This document shows positions 43,819 to 53,321 of a DNA stretch of 64,000 nt, in pieces. Where the stretch lies: NCBI RefSeq assembly GCF_910592395.1, contig NC_088315.1, forward strand, positions 13,251,808 through 13,315,807, written 5' to 3'. The first letter of the stretch is position 1; each line of letters begins with the position of its first letter. Below the pieces are notes generated by a model that was not told the DNA's origin, did not search any database, and saw only the letters and a list, made by a program, of their open reading frames with translations. Made by a program: the position numbers and the translations under genes. The stretch is from Lineus longissimus (lineage: Eukaryota; Nemertea; Pilidiophora; Heteronemertea; Lineidae).

Positions 43819-44786
43819 TTAAATTCTACTTTGTTTATCGATTGCTTGTTCATTTTCATATTCAAGCCTGTAATTTTTGAAGAAAATACTTCCTAAGAAA
43901 CCAGACCATAGAGATCTCAAATCATCCAGTCGGTCCTTATCAGTTGGATTCGGTTTCAATACTACATAATCAATTTTCAATGCTTTAAATGCTTGGTGTA
44001 AAAACAGCTTGTAATCTATATTAATTTTAACTCCCCTGTAATGAAGATATTTGAGGAATGCCAAGAAAACCATTCTGAGATCTGTGAAATTTTCTTTGGT
44101 CAACTGAGGTTTACCAATTGCTCTGTTAATGAATTCAATTTCTAAATAAGTGTCACACTCTAGACCAGGTAAGACATCATTGGGTTTGAGTTTAACAATA
44201 CCAAATCGCAAGGCATTAAGGACTGTTTTTTCATAGCTGGCCGCACAGAGCCATTTTCTTGGACTTGAGAAGTAAACCTTAATCCTATTTTCAATAAAAT
44301 GTTTCAAATCATTTACCAATAAATCTGACAGACGTGTCTGGCCAAGGTTTATGATGATGTAGTCAAAGTAACGTGTTTTGTTCTCAATAGTGATTTCTGA
44401 ATTCTTAAAGTCATCACTGTAAGTGGTCGAATTGCAATTCCTGCAGTATGTGTAGAGTTGCTTGGCCGGTCTGTCAAAATTCAATTTTTTCTGGCATTCA
44501 AAAAGTGTCCATAGTTATGGCACAATTGAGCATCACTTCCTGTGAATGTATCATACTGCTTCATAGGTGTTACCTGAGTAATAGGTGTTACTGTAAGATC
44601 GAGCTCTACTCTGTGAACTTTGTCCGGATCTTCTTCAGAGATTGTCATTAATGGTTCAACCCTTGGTCTAATGTAACCATTTTGTTTCATTTGACTGAAA
44701 TACTGCATTTGACTGTTTTCATCACTATTTCTGTATTGACTGAAATACTTCTCTAAAGAGACATAACTGTACATTCTTTCACTCAT
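43819..44786 (-). pseudogene. Polinton accessory protein with Cys-rich motif, one frameshift
   Basis: The upstream ORF (44,786-44,481) begins MSERMYSYVSLEKYFSQYRN; the downstream ORF (to 43,819) has no ATG of its own. A frameshift in the poly-A/T tract near 44,490 joins them around KKLNFDRPAKQLYTYCRNCN, where CQ...CRNC would form a zinc-knuckle-like motif. The rest of the downstream part is alpha-helical and soluble (FDYIIINLGQTRLSDLLVND; DLRSLWSGFLGSIFFKNY). VHRVELDLTVTP in the upstream part resembles the EPNKVQRVEPES start of the 42,891 gene, hinting at shared ancestry of their N-terminal linkers. No family recognised. Confidence 0.55.
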
Positions 44787-44807
44787 GATTTAGAATAAAA
44801 AAAATCA

Positions 44808-44951
44808 TTAAGTAGTAAACTTGCTTTTATTCTTGTGACATTTCGAGCACTTGACCAGTAGATATCTGTGTCCATTTGAAGTAATATGATGAGTTAACTT
44901 ACCCGAATTACCTGTAATTTCCTTACATCTAAGGCAATAGATCTTTTTCAT
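44808..44951 (-). CDS. Small zinc-ribbon protein (47 aa)
   Basis: ATG at 44,949-44,951 in TTAAATATG begins MKKIYCLRCKEITGNSGKLT; the second half has CSKCHKNKSKF and the stop TAA at 44,808. CLRC and CSKC about 25 residues apart form a C4 zinc ribbon. The overall layout (CxxC, short loop with Gly/Asn, VKCSKC, K-rich end) is like DUF5679-type mini zinc ribbons found in Polintons and large DNA viruses. It is the last gene of the minus-strand group, 39 bases before the MITE and just inside the right arm. Confidence 0.75.
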   Translation of the reverse strand: MKKIYCLRCKEITGNSGKLTHHITSNGHRYLLVKCSKCHKNKSKFTT

Positions 44952-44989
44952 ATTTAATTAGCAGAGGATATCTTTAACCAACTTAAGTA

Positions 44990-45873
44990 AGTAATAGGGA
45001 ACCTTGTCATTTTATCCATTTTACGTATTTGGTAAGTTTGGTAGGTTTTGGGAAAAAACCAAAGACCCCCTGTGTTTACAGAAATTATCCATGTTGGGTT
45101 TTTGGTAGTGTTTGTGGTGTAAAACAGTGAATTCTTGCCAAATTTACATGAATAATGATGAAGGGTGAAGTTTTATGCCTGTTGGTGCCGATTAGCGGCA
45201 AAGTTAAGAAATATTCACTTTAGTTTGTTACCACCCCAGTTGGTAACCGCGCTGGTCAGTTTCGATAGCAACTCAACCTAATTAGCATATTGCGAGGGTT
45301 TTCCCCGGCAACTAGGTCATCACCTACGTCATCCGAGAGTTTGGTATGCGAGGAATGTTGTATGACGTCAATTCAATTATTGTTTATGCATTCTTGGCGT
45401 TGGTCTGGGGGTATATAACGTGGGTCCTCTGAGCATTTGGCAGAACCAACCAAGGGAGCTTTCCTGATTGCTGAAGGAAGCAACAAAGTTAAATAGCAAG
45501 CCAGCTAGCGCTAGCAAGTGTCGTACTAACAGTAACCGGTGAAACTTCTGCCCGAAGTTCAGAGCCCGAGTATATTCCAACTGACCAAGCCAAGTCCAAG
45601 TCCTCAAGCCTATTGTCCCCATTGAAACCCTGGTTCAGGAGATTTCTGGCGAGATAGATCCTCTGCCGACAAAGATTGGTGTATGTCCGTGCCGTTTGCA
45701 GTTTGAATATACAAGTTTAAAGACGTAAAAGTTATCTTACTTTCTTGCAAAGATTATTCTCAGTAGCAGCATCAGGGAGCTGACCCAGGCGTCAATTTTG
45801 AGATTGGCACCGCAACAATGCCCACGATTCCAGGATTAGTCGTAGATAGTCGTACATGGGGTTCCCTATTACT
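44990..45873 (-). repeat. MITE copy interrupted by a solo LTR
   Basis: Starts AGTAATAGGGAACC and ends GGTTCCCTATTACT. Without the 638-bp LTR and one 5-bp duplication it is 241 bp and matches the 14,050-14,292 MITE in inverted orientation. It lies between the last Polinton gene and the right arm. Confidence 0.88.
45180..45817 (+). mobile_element. Solo LTR, 638 bp
   Basis: Starts TGTTGGTGCCG and ends CGGCACCGCAACA-like (GGCACCGCAACA), the TG...CA form of retrotransposon LTRs. It is flanked by ATGCC on both sides (45,175-45,179 and 45,818-45,822), a 5-bp duplication as in Gypsy or BEL elements. A TATA box (GTATATAACG, 45,411) gives the plus orientation. No internal region remains, so it arose by LTR-LTR recombination. 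It splits the MITE. Confidence 0.9.
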
Positions 45874-45884
45874 CATTATGGGTG

Positions 45885-46234
45885 ATATTTAACACTGAAT
45901 TTGACTGCAATTACCACTGCTTTACACTGCCATCAAGTCTTAATCTCAACAGTCATAAAGCAGTGGTTTTCAGTCATGTTGAAAATGCCACGGGTTTCGA
46001 TCAGAGTTGGAGAAGTGGAAATCAGTGGTCTTTCAGTCATAGGCAGTTTTTTTGAAATACGTCATTCAAATGATATGCAAGGGGCAGTGCTTTGCAGTGG
46101 TCTTTCAGTCAAAATTGGTGGTTTTAAAACATTAAGAAAAAATGATATGGATAAGACATTCATATGCAGTGGGGGTTTCTGTCAAAAGCAGTGTGATGCA
46201 GTCATTTTCAGTGCACTGCCTTTCGGTGAGGGTA
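45885..46234 (-). repeat. Right CAGTG/CAGTC-rich inverted arm (putative Polinton terminus)
   Basis: Ends CACTGCCTTTCGGTGAGGGTA at 46,234, the inverted counterpart of the left tip at 12,815. Internally it repeats CAGTGG-TTTTCAGTCAT, GTCTTTCAGTCA and AAAGCAGTG words. It starts near TTTAACACTGAATTTGACTGC, mirroring the inner edge of the left arm. Confidence 0.6.
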
Positions 46235-47702
46235 TTCACAGCAGAAAGACTAAACGCCCAGTAATTGTCAGATTTTAAGTTGGAAATTGTCATCTGGTCA
46301 AAAGTCGCAAAACGGCCTCGATCCTACCTGTCTCTGTAATGTACTGAACGCGCTACACGTAAGGCATTGCCCTAAGGCATTGCAGCCAAGGCTGATAAAG
46401 TGATGGCCATTTTGCGAATGTATATAGTGTGTACCTTCACTTCAAAACATAGTTCCAATCTAAATTTTTCATAACGAGCAGTTAGAAAGTGGTATTTCCC
46501 TATATTTTGATTCTCAATGTCAGCATGTCGTTTTGTGGGGTTATTTTGTCTAATTCTAATTAATATTGCCAATAAAAGACACGTAGAGAAACCCAGATTC
46601 ATGCGCTCAGTTCATCTACGTACGGTAGACGTTTTAACAGAAAACCAGGGTGAGTTTTCTCTGTATTTTCTCTTGATTTGCTAGACACTTGGCCATGACA
46701 ACTGTTATTTGAAAAGTCTAAGTATAAAATGACTCCCGTAGCTTGTTTACGTAGGAAGTGTAACTGTTTTTGGCTTTCTGTCTCGTTAAATTTGCTCAGT
46801 CATTGAGTGGAAGTCGAAGATCAAAACACACATGAACGCCATAGTACATTTTATACACAAAACAGTGTTGCCAAAAATTCTTCCCAATCATCAGAATGAA
46901 ATAATCGTAATACTTCACAATTATCTATTACACATAGATTTAACAACTACAGGAGAATGACTTTGAAATCCAGACGAAACTTTGTTATAAGAATAGCCTC
47001 TTTGTATTTATAAACATCATCGATGTAATCAAAACAAACCCGAACGCTAGATGAACATACATGGCGGACCGCTCCACAAGAAGTTGACGTTTTCTCATGT
47101 TTCAAAATAACAATGATATCATACACCTTTGATTGTGACACTCGTCAGAGTACACAAATAATAGCAACGAAGTAGTCTGCTGGAATTGCGAGGTATTTTT
47201 AACGAACAATTAAACTGCCATTCTCAGTCTATGCTGATACGGAAAACCGTGAGGAGCTGCATGAACCATACATTACCATACATTACAGTTACATACCCGA
47301 TTATGGTACATTAACAAATGCAATACACTGCAACATAATGCAGGGAAGTAAAGTCTGCATTGCAAGCCATGTGTCCAAACTTTACCAAGGTGAACGTCAG
47401 TAAAATAAGGGTGAACTTTTTCAAATTTATTAACTTTATTTTATCCCCAGCCCCCCCCCCCCCAACCGGTTCACTAGTTTTTCACAAAAGTTTTGATCTT
47501 TTTTTGTACATTTATGTTTTACCTTATCTCCAACATGAACAGCAAGCCATACAGGGTTGTATATCCTCTCACGGTTTTCGCGTATCGGGACAGACTACTC
47601 ATTGTTTTTGTAACATAATCGGGAATGTTCATATGTTGATAATAAATGTCTTATTTTGATGGGGTCTTTTTACAAAGTGATATTTTTTCTCGTGTTTACA
47701 GG

Positions 47703-47855
47703 ATGATGCAGTCTATAATCTACGAATCATTCTGGCGGTCTCCACTGGCAAAGTGGTGTTGCTGTGCATGCTGTGGAACTAGTGACACGAAACCAATCAA
47801 CCAGTCAGCCTTGAGATTGACAGGATCAGGAAAGAAGACGCAGTATCTTAGTTGA
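47703..47855 (+). CDS. Possible terminal exon, cysteine-rich, unknown
   Basis: After a good acceptor (CTCGTGTTTACAG at 47,689-47,701) the frame encodes MMQSIIYESFWRSPLAKWCC then CACCGTSDTKPINQ and stops at 47,855; AATAAA follows at 47,906. The Cys cluster (CCCACC) resembles palmitoylated or metal-binding tails. No upstream exon found, so this is only a candidate. Confidence 0.3.
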   Translation: MMQSIIYESFWRSPLAKWCCCACCGTSDTKPINQSALRLTGSGKKTQYLS

Positions 47856-48279
47856 TTTGTCCTTCACGTTTTGGTCTTGTTTTACTGTATTATACAAGTT
47901 GATTGAATAAAGAAGCCTTGAAATTGAATAGGCATCTCTGAATTTTTATTCATTATAATATTAAAAAATAAAGCTTGCCTATTAAACCTAAACTCTTGAA
48001 CATGCAACCTTTTACCCTTATACTAGTGTCATGCTCGACCTTAGGTCGAGTTAAAATTCCTACCCCTTAACTGTCGCGCTCGACCCTGGGTTGAGAGAGG
48101 GGGAAATGCCTCAGAAAATGAATTATCCACGGCGCAATTGGAGTCCTTTATGTTTAGTTTATCTGCCAGTGTAAAGACAGCACTGCGTCTGATCATTTGA
48201 TACCAGGAAACCGAATTGTTTCTACATGAAAATTTCCCGCAACTTGCACCTTTTAGAAGATGTCAGGCAAGGGGTATGG

Positions 48280-48640
48280 TGATGTAAGAGACGTCATCAT
48301 GCCTCATGTCACAATCAAGTAAGAGACCGCATTATCGCCTGAGTGATATGAGACAAGAGGGCGTTGTCACAATCAAGTAAGTGACCACATTGTAGCCTGA
48401 TCGATATAAGAGAAGAGCGTTATGTATGAGACGTTATCATGCCTGATGTCACAGTCAAGTAAGACTTCGTTGTAGCCTGATTTATATAAGAGAAGCGGGT
48501 GATGAAAGAGATGGCATCATGCTTCATTTCACAATCAAGTAAGAGACCGCATTGTAGCCTGATTGATATGCGAGTAGAGAGGGTGATGTTAGAGACGGCA
48601 TCATGCCTCATGTCACAATCTAGAGACTGCATTGTAGCCT
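48280..48640. repeat. Minisatellite, ~60-85-bp units
   Basis: Units carry ACGTCATCATGCCTCATGTC, ACAATCAAGTAAGAGACC, GCATTGTAGCCTGATTGATA and GAGAAGAG-type words, about five times with variable unit length. Non-coding. Confidence 0.8.
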
Positions 48641-49455
48641 TATGGGAGGGAATAGGGCAGTGTCACAAGAACTAATCTAAACTTAAGGTAATGAAGGAGA
48701 GATTTGCACTGACATACTTTTATGACCTTCTGCCCTACTTTAAGACTGTTATAGCTAAAGTAGTCGTGTTTGGTATCGAACTAAAGACAATGAACAGTAG
48801 GTTTGTGCTAACCCATTTTCGTTACCAACTGACCTACTTGGAGACTGTTACAGCGAAAGGTGTCATCCGTGTTTGATATCAAACTAAACGTTTTTAAGAG
48901 TAGGTTTACCCTGATATATTTTTATGACTCACTAAACAACTTGAACACCGTTTGAGGAAGGCAGTGGTGTTAATGGTATCAAACTAAAGGTATTGAAAGG
49001 GCAGTTTTGCGCTGGCCTGCTTAAACACAGTGGGAGCAAAGGCACTGAAGGTATTGAAGAGCGGATGTGACAAAAGAACCCCTCAACTACTTCATTCACT
49101 GCAGTTCAAATAGAACCTTCACAACTGTCATCCACCCTAAGGGACCAAATTCATTAGACGTATGTAACTTCTCCCTGATTAGTTATAGGGCCTATTCATA
49201 TTCTGTGAAGATTTACATGAATGACCAGAATCTGTCTATTCAGTAGTTAAACGATGTTTTAAGCTGAACGCCCTTCATGAATGTGGCCCCATTTGTCTAA
49301 GCTTGATTCCATCTAGTCTGTCCACATCACCCTATCTACCATAAACCTACATTCTGGTACTCCGATATATTACTTGCTTCATTTTCTTGTCATTCATCTC
49401 ATTCCTTGCTATTAAATTCCGCCAGCGTAGCTATTCAGGCCGCCAGGCCTCTAGT

Positions 49456-50238
49456 CCTATTCATAAAACCCTGCTAAGATCATTGGCAGGTAATTGTCAA
49501 CTAAGATTTTGTTAGTTGTTAGCTAGGCATTTGGCCTTTGTCCCAAACCACATACCACAAGGTTTCACTATCAATAGAGGATGGCATGTAAGAATTTTGT
49601 GTGTGCCTTTCGTCTAAATATCAACATCTAAAATAATTTGTACCTCCGCATTAGATCGACTGATTTTGATTCCCTTTGCAGCACATGGTTGGAATTGTCT
49701 ATTTTTTCCCTATAGGCTTTTTTTTGATGTTGCAGGGTTTGATTTGATTTTGAGAATTAAAAAAGGCCCCAAAATAAAAAAATATACCCGGGTGATTAAA
49801 TTATGTTTTTCCACGTTTTTGAGTTTTGCTGGAAACTAGAGTTACTTCTAATACTTTTAGTGAAAAGAAATTCTCATTTAATGTTCGTGATATTGTATGA
49901 TATTTTAGGATTTTTCAATGTCATTGAATACTAGAGGGGGTAACATGAGGTAAAATAAGTATGTGTCTGAATGTCCTGTTCTCTTCTCATCATACGATGC
50001 AACTTTGCCAGCTCCTGAATTCATCTTGCCTCTGAATCCAAGGTAGAATTGACAAAATTAGTTGCCAACAAGTGACTTAGAGAAACCCAAGAGCACCTCT
50101 AAATTTAGCAGACAACTTAGCACCAAACTAAGCTTAGCGGGGTTTTATGAATAACACTTAGTATCCAACTACGCTTAGTTGGCAGCTAGGTTCCAAAATA
50201 GTTGCCAACTAGGCTTAGAAGGCTTTTATGAATATGGG
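49456..50238. repeat. Foldback/MITE-like unit at the right end of the composite
   Basis: Left tip TCCTATTCATAAAACCCTGC and right tip (inverted) CCCATATTCATAAAAGCC. The right 150 bp contains several mutually complementary CTAAG/AACTAGGC/GCTTAGTTGG words. The right tip is also the right boundary of the 37.7-kb insertion, so this unit and the left boundary sequence at 12,560 belong to one repeat family. Confidence 0.65.
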
Positions 50239-50702
50239 CCAAGGTGATCAGACCATTTTTCTTTCAAACAAATGTCAATGGTAACATGTATCTGCAGATG
50301 ATCAGTGATGACATTTTACCGCAACTGGAGCAGCACTTTGAGCGACAGGTTCATTTGGTCTTCAGACGTATCTGGTGGGCCAAAGACGGGGCTTAATTGT
50401 GGTGAGTGAACGACTGAGAGAACTTTTTGGAGACTGAGTCGTCGCCCTCAACCATGCAGTGTAATTGGCGGCCAAATCACCTGATCTCACACCAAGTGAC
50501 ATTTTTCTTTGGGGATACATGAAAAACAAGGTGTTTGCGACTCCTCCCGGTGATCTGATTTGGTTTGGCCTTGCAGGGCAGAATTCAACACGAAGTTGAT
50601 GTTTTATGTGGGAATTCAGCAATGGTCAGACAAGCAGTTCAGGGCATGCTCCATCGCTGTGTTGTAAGAGGAGGAGGGAATGTTGAAGATGTGGGAGCAT
50701 AA
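50239..50702 (+). pseudogene. Tc1/mariner-type transposase, C-terminal part
   Basis: Continues the gene cut at 12,559. It encodes PFFFQTNVNGNMYLQMISDD, the second catalytic Asp in RRIWWAKDGA, then DLTPSDIFLWGYMKNKVFAT, the conserved third-acid region with the WGYMKNKV signature, and ends NVEDVGA with TAA at 50,700. Stops and shifts lie between 50,394 and 50,600. It shares pseudogene status with the left part. Confidence 0.85.
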
Positions 50703-50985
50703 AAGACAAGATTGGAAGATATTTGAATAAAGCCGTAAAAATTCCTGAGAAAATCGTGTTCGTTTTTATCTTTTTATTAAGTTGGTAAACGTACAATTTG
50801 AACGTATTCATTCAACTTGCACTTATTACCCAAACTTGGACATTTTGGATTTGAGCTTGTCATTTTCAATTACAATTTACTCGAACATGCGAGACCGCAA
50901 TTATGCAAGAATGGTATTAATGTAAAGCTGAGGATCTCCTCTTCATTAGTAAACCACATGTAGCTTGTCAAACTAAATTGTCAGG

Positions 50986-51712
50986 ATTTTTGGCCACCGG
51001 TACGGTGAGTCTATACAACACTGCAGTGTCTGTCGTCGTCGTCGTCCGTCGTATCCTATTTAAAAAAAAGTGGCACGTTTCTTAACCGCTAAAGCTATGG
51101 ACTTAAAACTTTGTATGCATGACCCCCTAGGTCAGATGACCTTTGACAGTGAATTTCGGTCTGGTCTGATTCTTAACTTGGCCATCAGGGGACCAAAACT
51201 GAAAACATAAATAGTATGATATCTCACTTATTTGTGATTTGTTTTTGATGACATTTTTATTGGGGGTACTCCTAGCAAGGATATATCACATATTGTACGT
51301 GTTTTTGATTTGACGTACTTTTCAAGGTCACATAGGTCAATTGGCGTAAATTAAGTCCGTTTAAGTGTAACTATGGCACGTTTCTTAACCACTAAAGCTA
51401 TGAACTTGAAAATCGATACACATAGCTCCCTACGTCATGTTACCTCTGACACCGAATTTCGATTTGATCTGGTGCTCAACTTTGCCACCAGAAGGCCAAA
51501 ACTAAAATAGGTAAATGTGCAATATCTCATTTATTAGTGACTTGTTTTTAATGATATTCGTATGGTACTTACTCCAAGCAACGATACATCACATGTCATA
51601 CCGACTTTGGTTTGACCTATATAATATACATGTGCAATGTTTGTTAACCAGGATGAATTCCAAAGCGCCAAATATCTATACGGTGAGCACAATGGCGCCT
51701 GGCCGTTTCTTT
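50986..51712. repeat. Family-B repeat copy (two units)
   Basis: Begins near TTTTTGGCCACCGGTACGGTG and ends GGTGAGCACAATGGCGCCTGG. It contains two ~310-bp units with GGCACGTTTCTTAACC, CTAAAGCTATG-ACTTGAAA and CACCAG(G)GGGCCAAAA. It truncates the right end of the Tc1/mariner-like element. ORFs inside are repeat artefacts. Confidence 0.7.
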
Positions 51713-51879
51713 CTATCTACCCATAGGCCTTTCCCTAAAAAAAATTTAAGCCAAATCTGAGACGGTCATATATAACCCTCTAATAGAAATCCACCTGATT
51801 CTTATAAAAAATGGCTTTTAGTATATTTTGGTGAAATGATCTATTATCCTCCGTACATGTCCTCAATTCTTCTTTGCAG

Positions 51880-51978
51880 GTTTACGACCTCCTTCTTGAA
51901 GGTATGCAAGCCAAGATGAGATCAACATATGGTAACAAAACGGCGTTTGATTCAGCTTGGGACTTCACGCAATATGAG
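51880..51978 (+). CDS. Internal exon candidate (33 codons)
   Basis: Preceded by AATTCTTCTTTGCAG and followed by GAGGTGACA; 99 bases in phase 0 encode VYDLLLEGMQAKMRSTYGNK then TAFDSAWDFTQYE. The splice acceptor is strong, the donor weaker. It may belong to the same gene as the exons at 53,322 and 55,241, but phases do not join directly and the assembly gap lies between. Confidence 0.4.
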
Positions 51979-52321
51979 GTGACAATGAAAGATAATATTA
52001 GTCTAGTGGTGTGAAGGAATATAAGAATATATGTATTGTGGTGGTAGGAATCTAGGTAATTCTAAGCTATTTTAACAAAAGCCCTTACAGGCCTTTTTGT
52101 CTCAAATTAGCTTAGAAACCCCTAAGAACCAGACACCACAATACATATATTCTATCATTCTTCAGTGAAGCGTTGCAGTGAAATGGTGAGGGAATACTAG
52201 AGTTCAATGGGTTAATGTAATCATGACTTACTGTATTCCAACAGAAAGTACACGTCAATAGCTTTTTTCCGTGCATTTTACCTGATATATGATGTTGGCA
52301 CTGTTCACTGCATGTACATAA

Positions 52322-52421
52322 NNNNNNNNNNNNNNNNNNNNNNNNNNNNNNNNNNNNNNNNNNNNNNNNNNNNNNNNNNNNNNNNNNNNNNNNNNNNNNN
52401 NNNNNNNNNNNNNNNNNNNNN
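52322..52421. other. Assembly gap (100 N)
   Basis: Exactly 100 N, a conventional placeholder of unknown true size, located at the left edge of a minisatellite. Repeat copies and possibly an exon may be missing. Confidence 0.99.
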
Positions 52422-53302
52422 CTTATGGTGTGTTCTTACCATTGCACATAAGGCCATACCAATGAATGTGTTTTATTGTTTCTTGTCCCAGTCAGTTAGA
52501 ATCCATTAGTCCTTTGGTCACATCAATGGATATTGGTTTCTTGTCCCAACCATAGCAGATAAGGCCATACCAATGATATTTTTTTATTGTTTCTTGTCCC
52601 AGTCATGTTAGAATCCATGGCCCTTGGGCACAGCAATAGATATTGGTGTCTTGTCCTTACCATTGCACATAAGGCCATACCAATGAATGTTTTTTATTGT
52701 TTCTTGTTCCAGTCAGTTAGAATCCATTAGTCCTTTGGTCACATCAATGGATATTGGTTTCTCGTCCCTAGCATAGCAGATAAGGCCATACCAATGATAT
52801 TTTTTATTGTTTCTTGTCCCAGTCATGTTAGAATCCATGGCCCTTGGGCACAGCAATAGATATTGGTGTCTTGTCCTTACCATTGCACATAAGGCCATAT
52901 CAATGAATGTGTTTTATTGTTTCTTGTCCCAGTCAGTTAGAATCCTCTGGTCACATCAATGGATATTGGTTTCTTGTCCCCACCATAGCAGATAAGGCCA
53001 TACCAATGATATTTTTTATTGTTTCTTGTCCCAGTCATATTAGAATCCATGGCCCTTGGGCACAGCAATAGATATTGGTGTCTTGTCCTTACCATTGCAC
53101 ATAAGGCCATACCAATGAATGTTTTTTATTGTTTCTTGTCCCAGTCAGTTAGAATCCATTAGTCCTTTGGTCACATCAATGGATATTGGTTTCTTGTCCC
53201 TACCATAGCAGATAAGGCCATACCAATGATATTTTTTATTGTTTCTTGTCCCAGTCATGTTAGAATCCATGGCCCTTGGGCACAGCAATAGATATTGGTA
53301 CA
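52422..53302. repeat. Minisatellite of ~230-bp units with two half-units
   Basis: About four copies of a unit made of two related halves. Both contain ATAAGGCCATACCAATGA and TTTTATTGTTTCTTGTCCCA; one has CCATTAGTCCTTTGGTCACA, the other CCATGGCCCTTGGGCACAGC. This dimeric structure arose by duplication then divergence before amplification. Small ORFs within are not genes. Confidence 0.9.
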
Positions 53303-53321
53303 CTTTAACTCCTTTCTTTAG

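Larger units (their letters stand above)
46235..49455. other. Right interval of the composite; no gene beyond an exon candidate and a minisatellite
   Basis: Mostly AT-rich and non-coding. Contents: a poly-C run at 47,451-47,463, an exon candidate at 47,703-47,855, a minisatellite at about 48,280-48,640, and decayed units around 48,690-49,060 (phrases AACTAAAG and GACTGTTA-AGC recur). Confidence 0.5.
12560..50238. mobile_element. 37.7-kb composite insertion inside the Tc1/mariner transposase
   Basis: The insert begins CCCATATTCATAAAACCC at 12,560 and ends with the inverted equivalent (TTTTATGAATATGGG) at 50,238. It is flanked by CCATGG (12,554-12,559) and CCAAGG (50,239-50,244), a 6-bp duplication with one mismatch. 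Six bases is the duplication length known for Polintons, but also fits other superfamilies. The tips carry palindromic CTAAG/AACTAGG words typical of foldback or MITE sequence. The insert contains the whole Polinton complex, so either a long foldback element later took up the Polinton or these are distal ends of the Polinton-bearing unit. Confidence 0.7.
10882..50987 (+). mobile_element. Tc1/mariner-like transposon split by a 37.7-kb insertion
   Basis: The left end CAGTGCGTATCAAAAAAAGG at 10,882 follows TA. The segment 10,930-11,130 is matched in inverted orientation by 50,768-50,985 (shared words GACAAGCTACATGTGGTTTA, GAGGAGATCCTCAGC and CATTCTTGCATAATTG), so about 200 bp of inverted repeat lies 40 kb apart. 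The transposase starts at 11,929, stops abruptly at 12,559 and resumes at 50,239. Removing the insert gives an element of about 2.4 kb, or 1.7 kb without the nested MITE, a normal size for the superfamily. The extreme right end is lost where a family-B repeat begins near 50,986. Confidence 0.85.

Noticed and set aside
14050-45873. MITE pair as the Polinton terminal inverted repeats
   Set aside because: Each copy carries its own complete inverted tips and is only about 241 bp, so each is an independent insertion.
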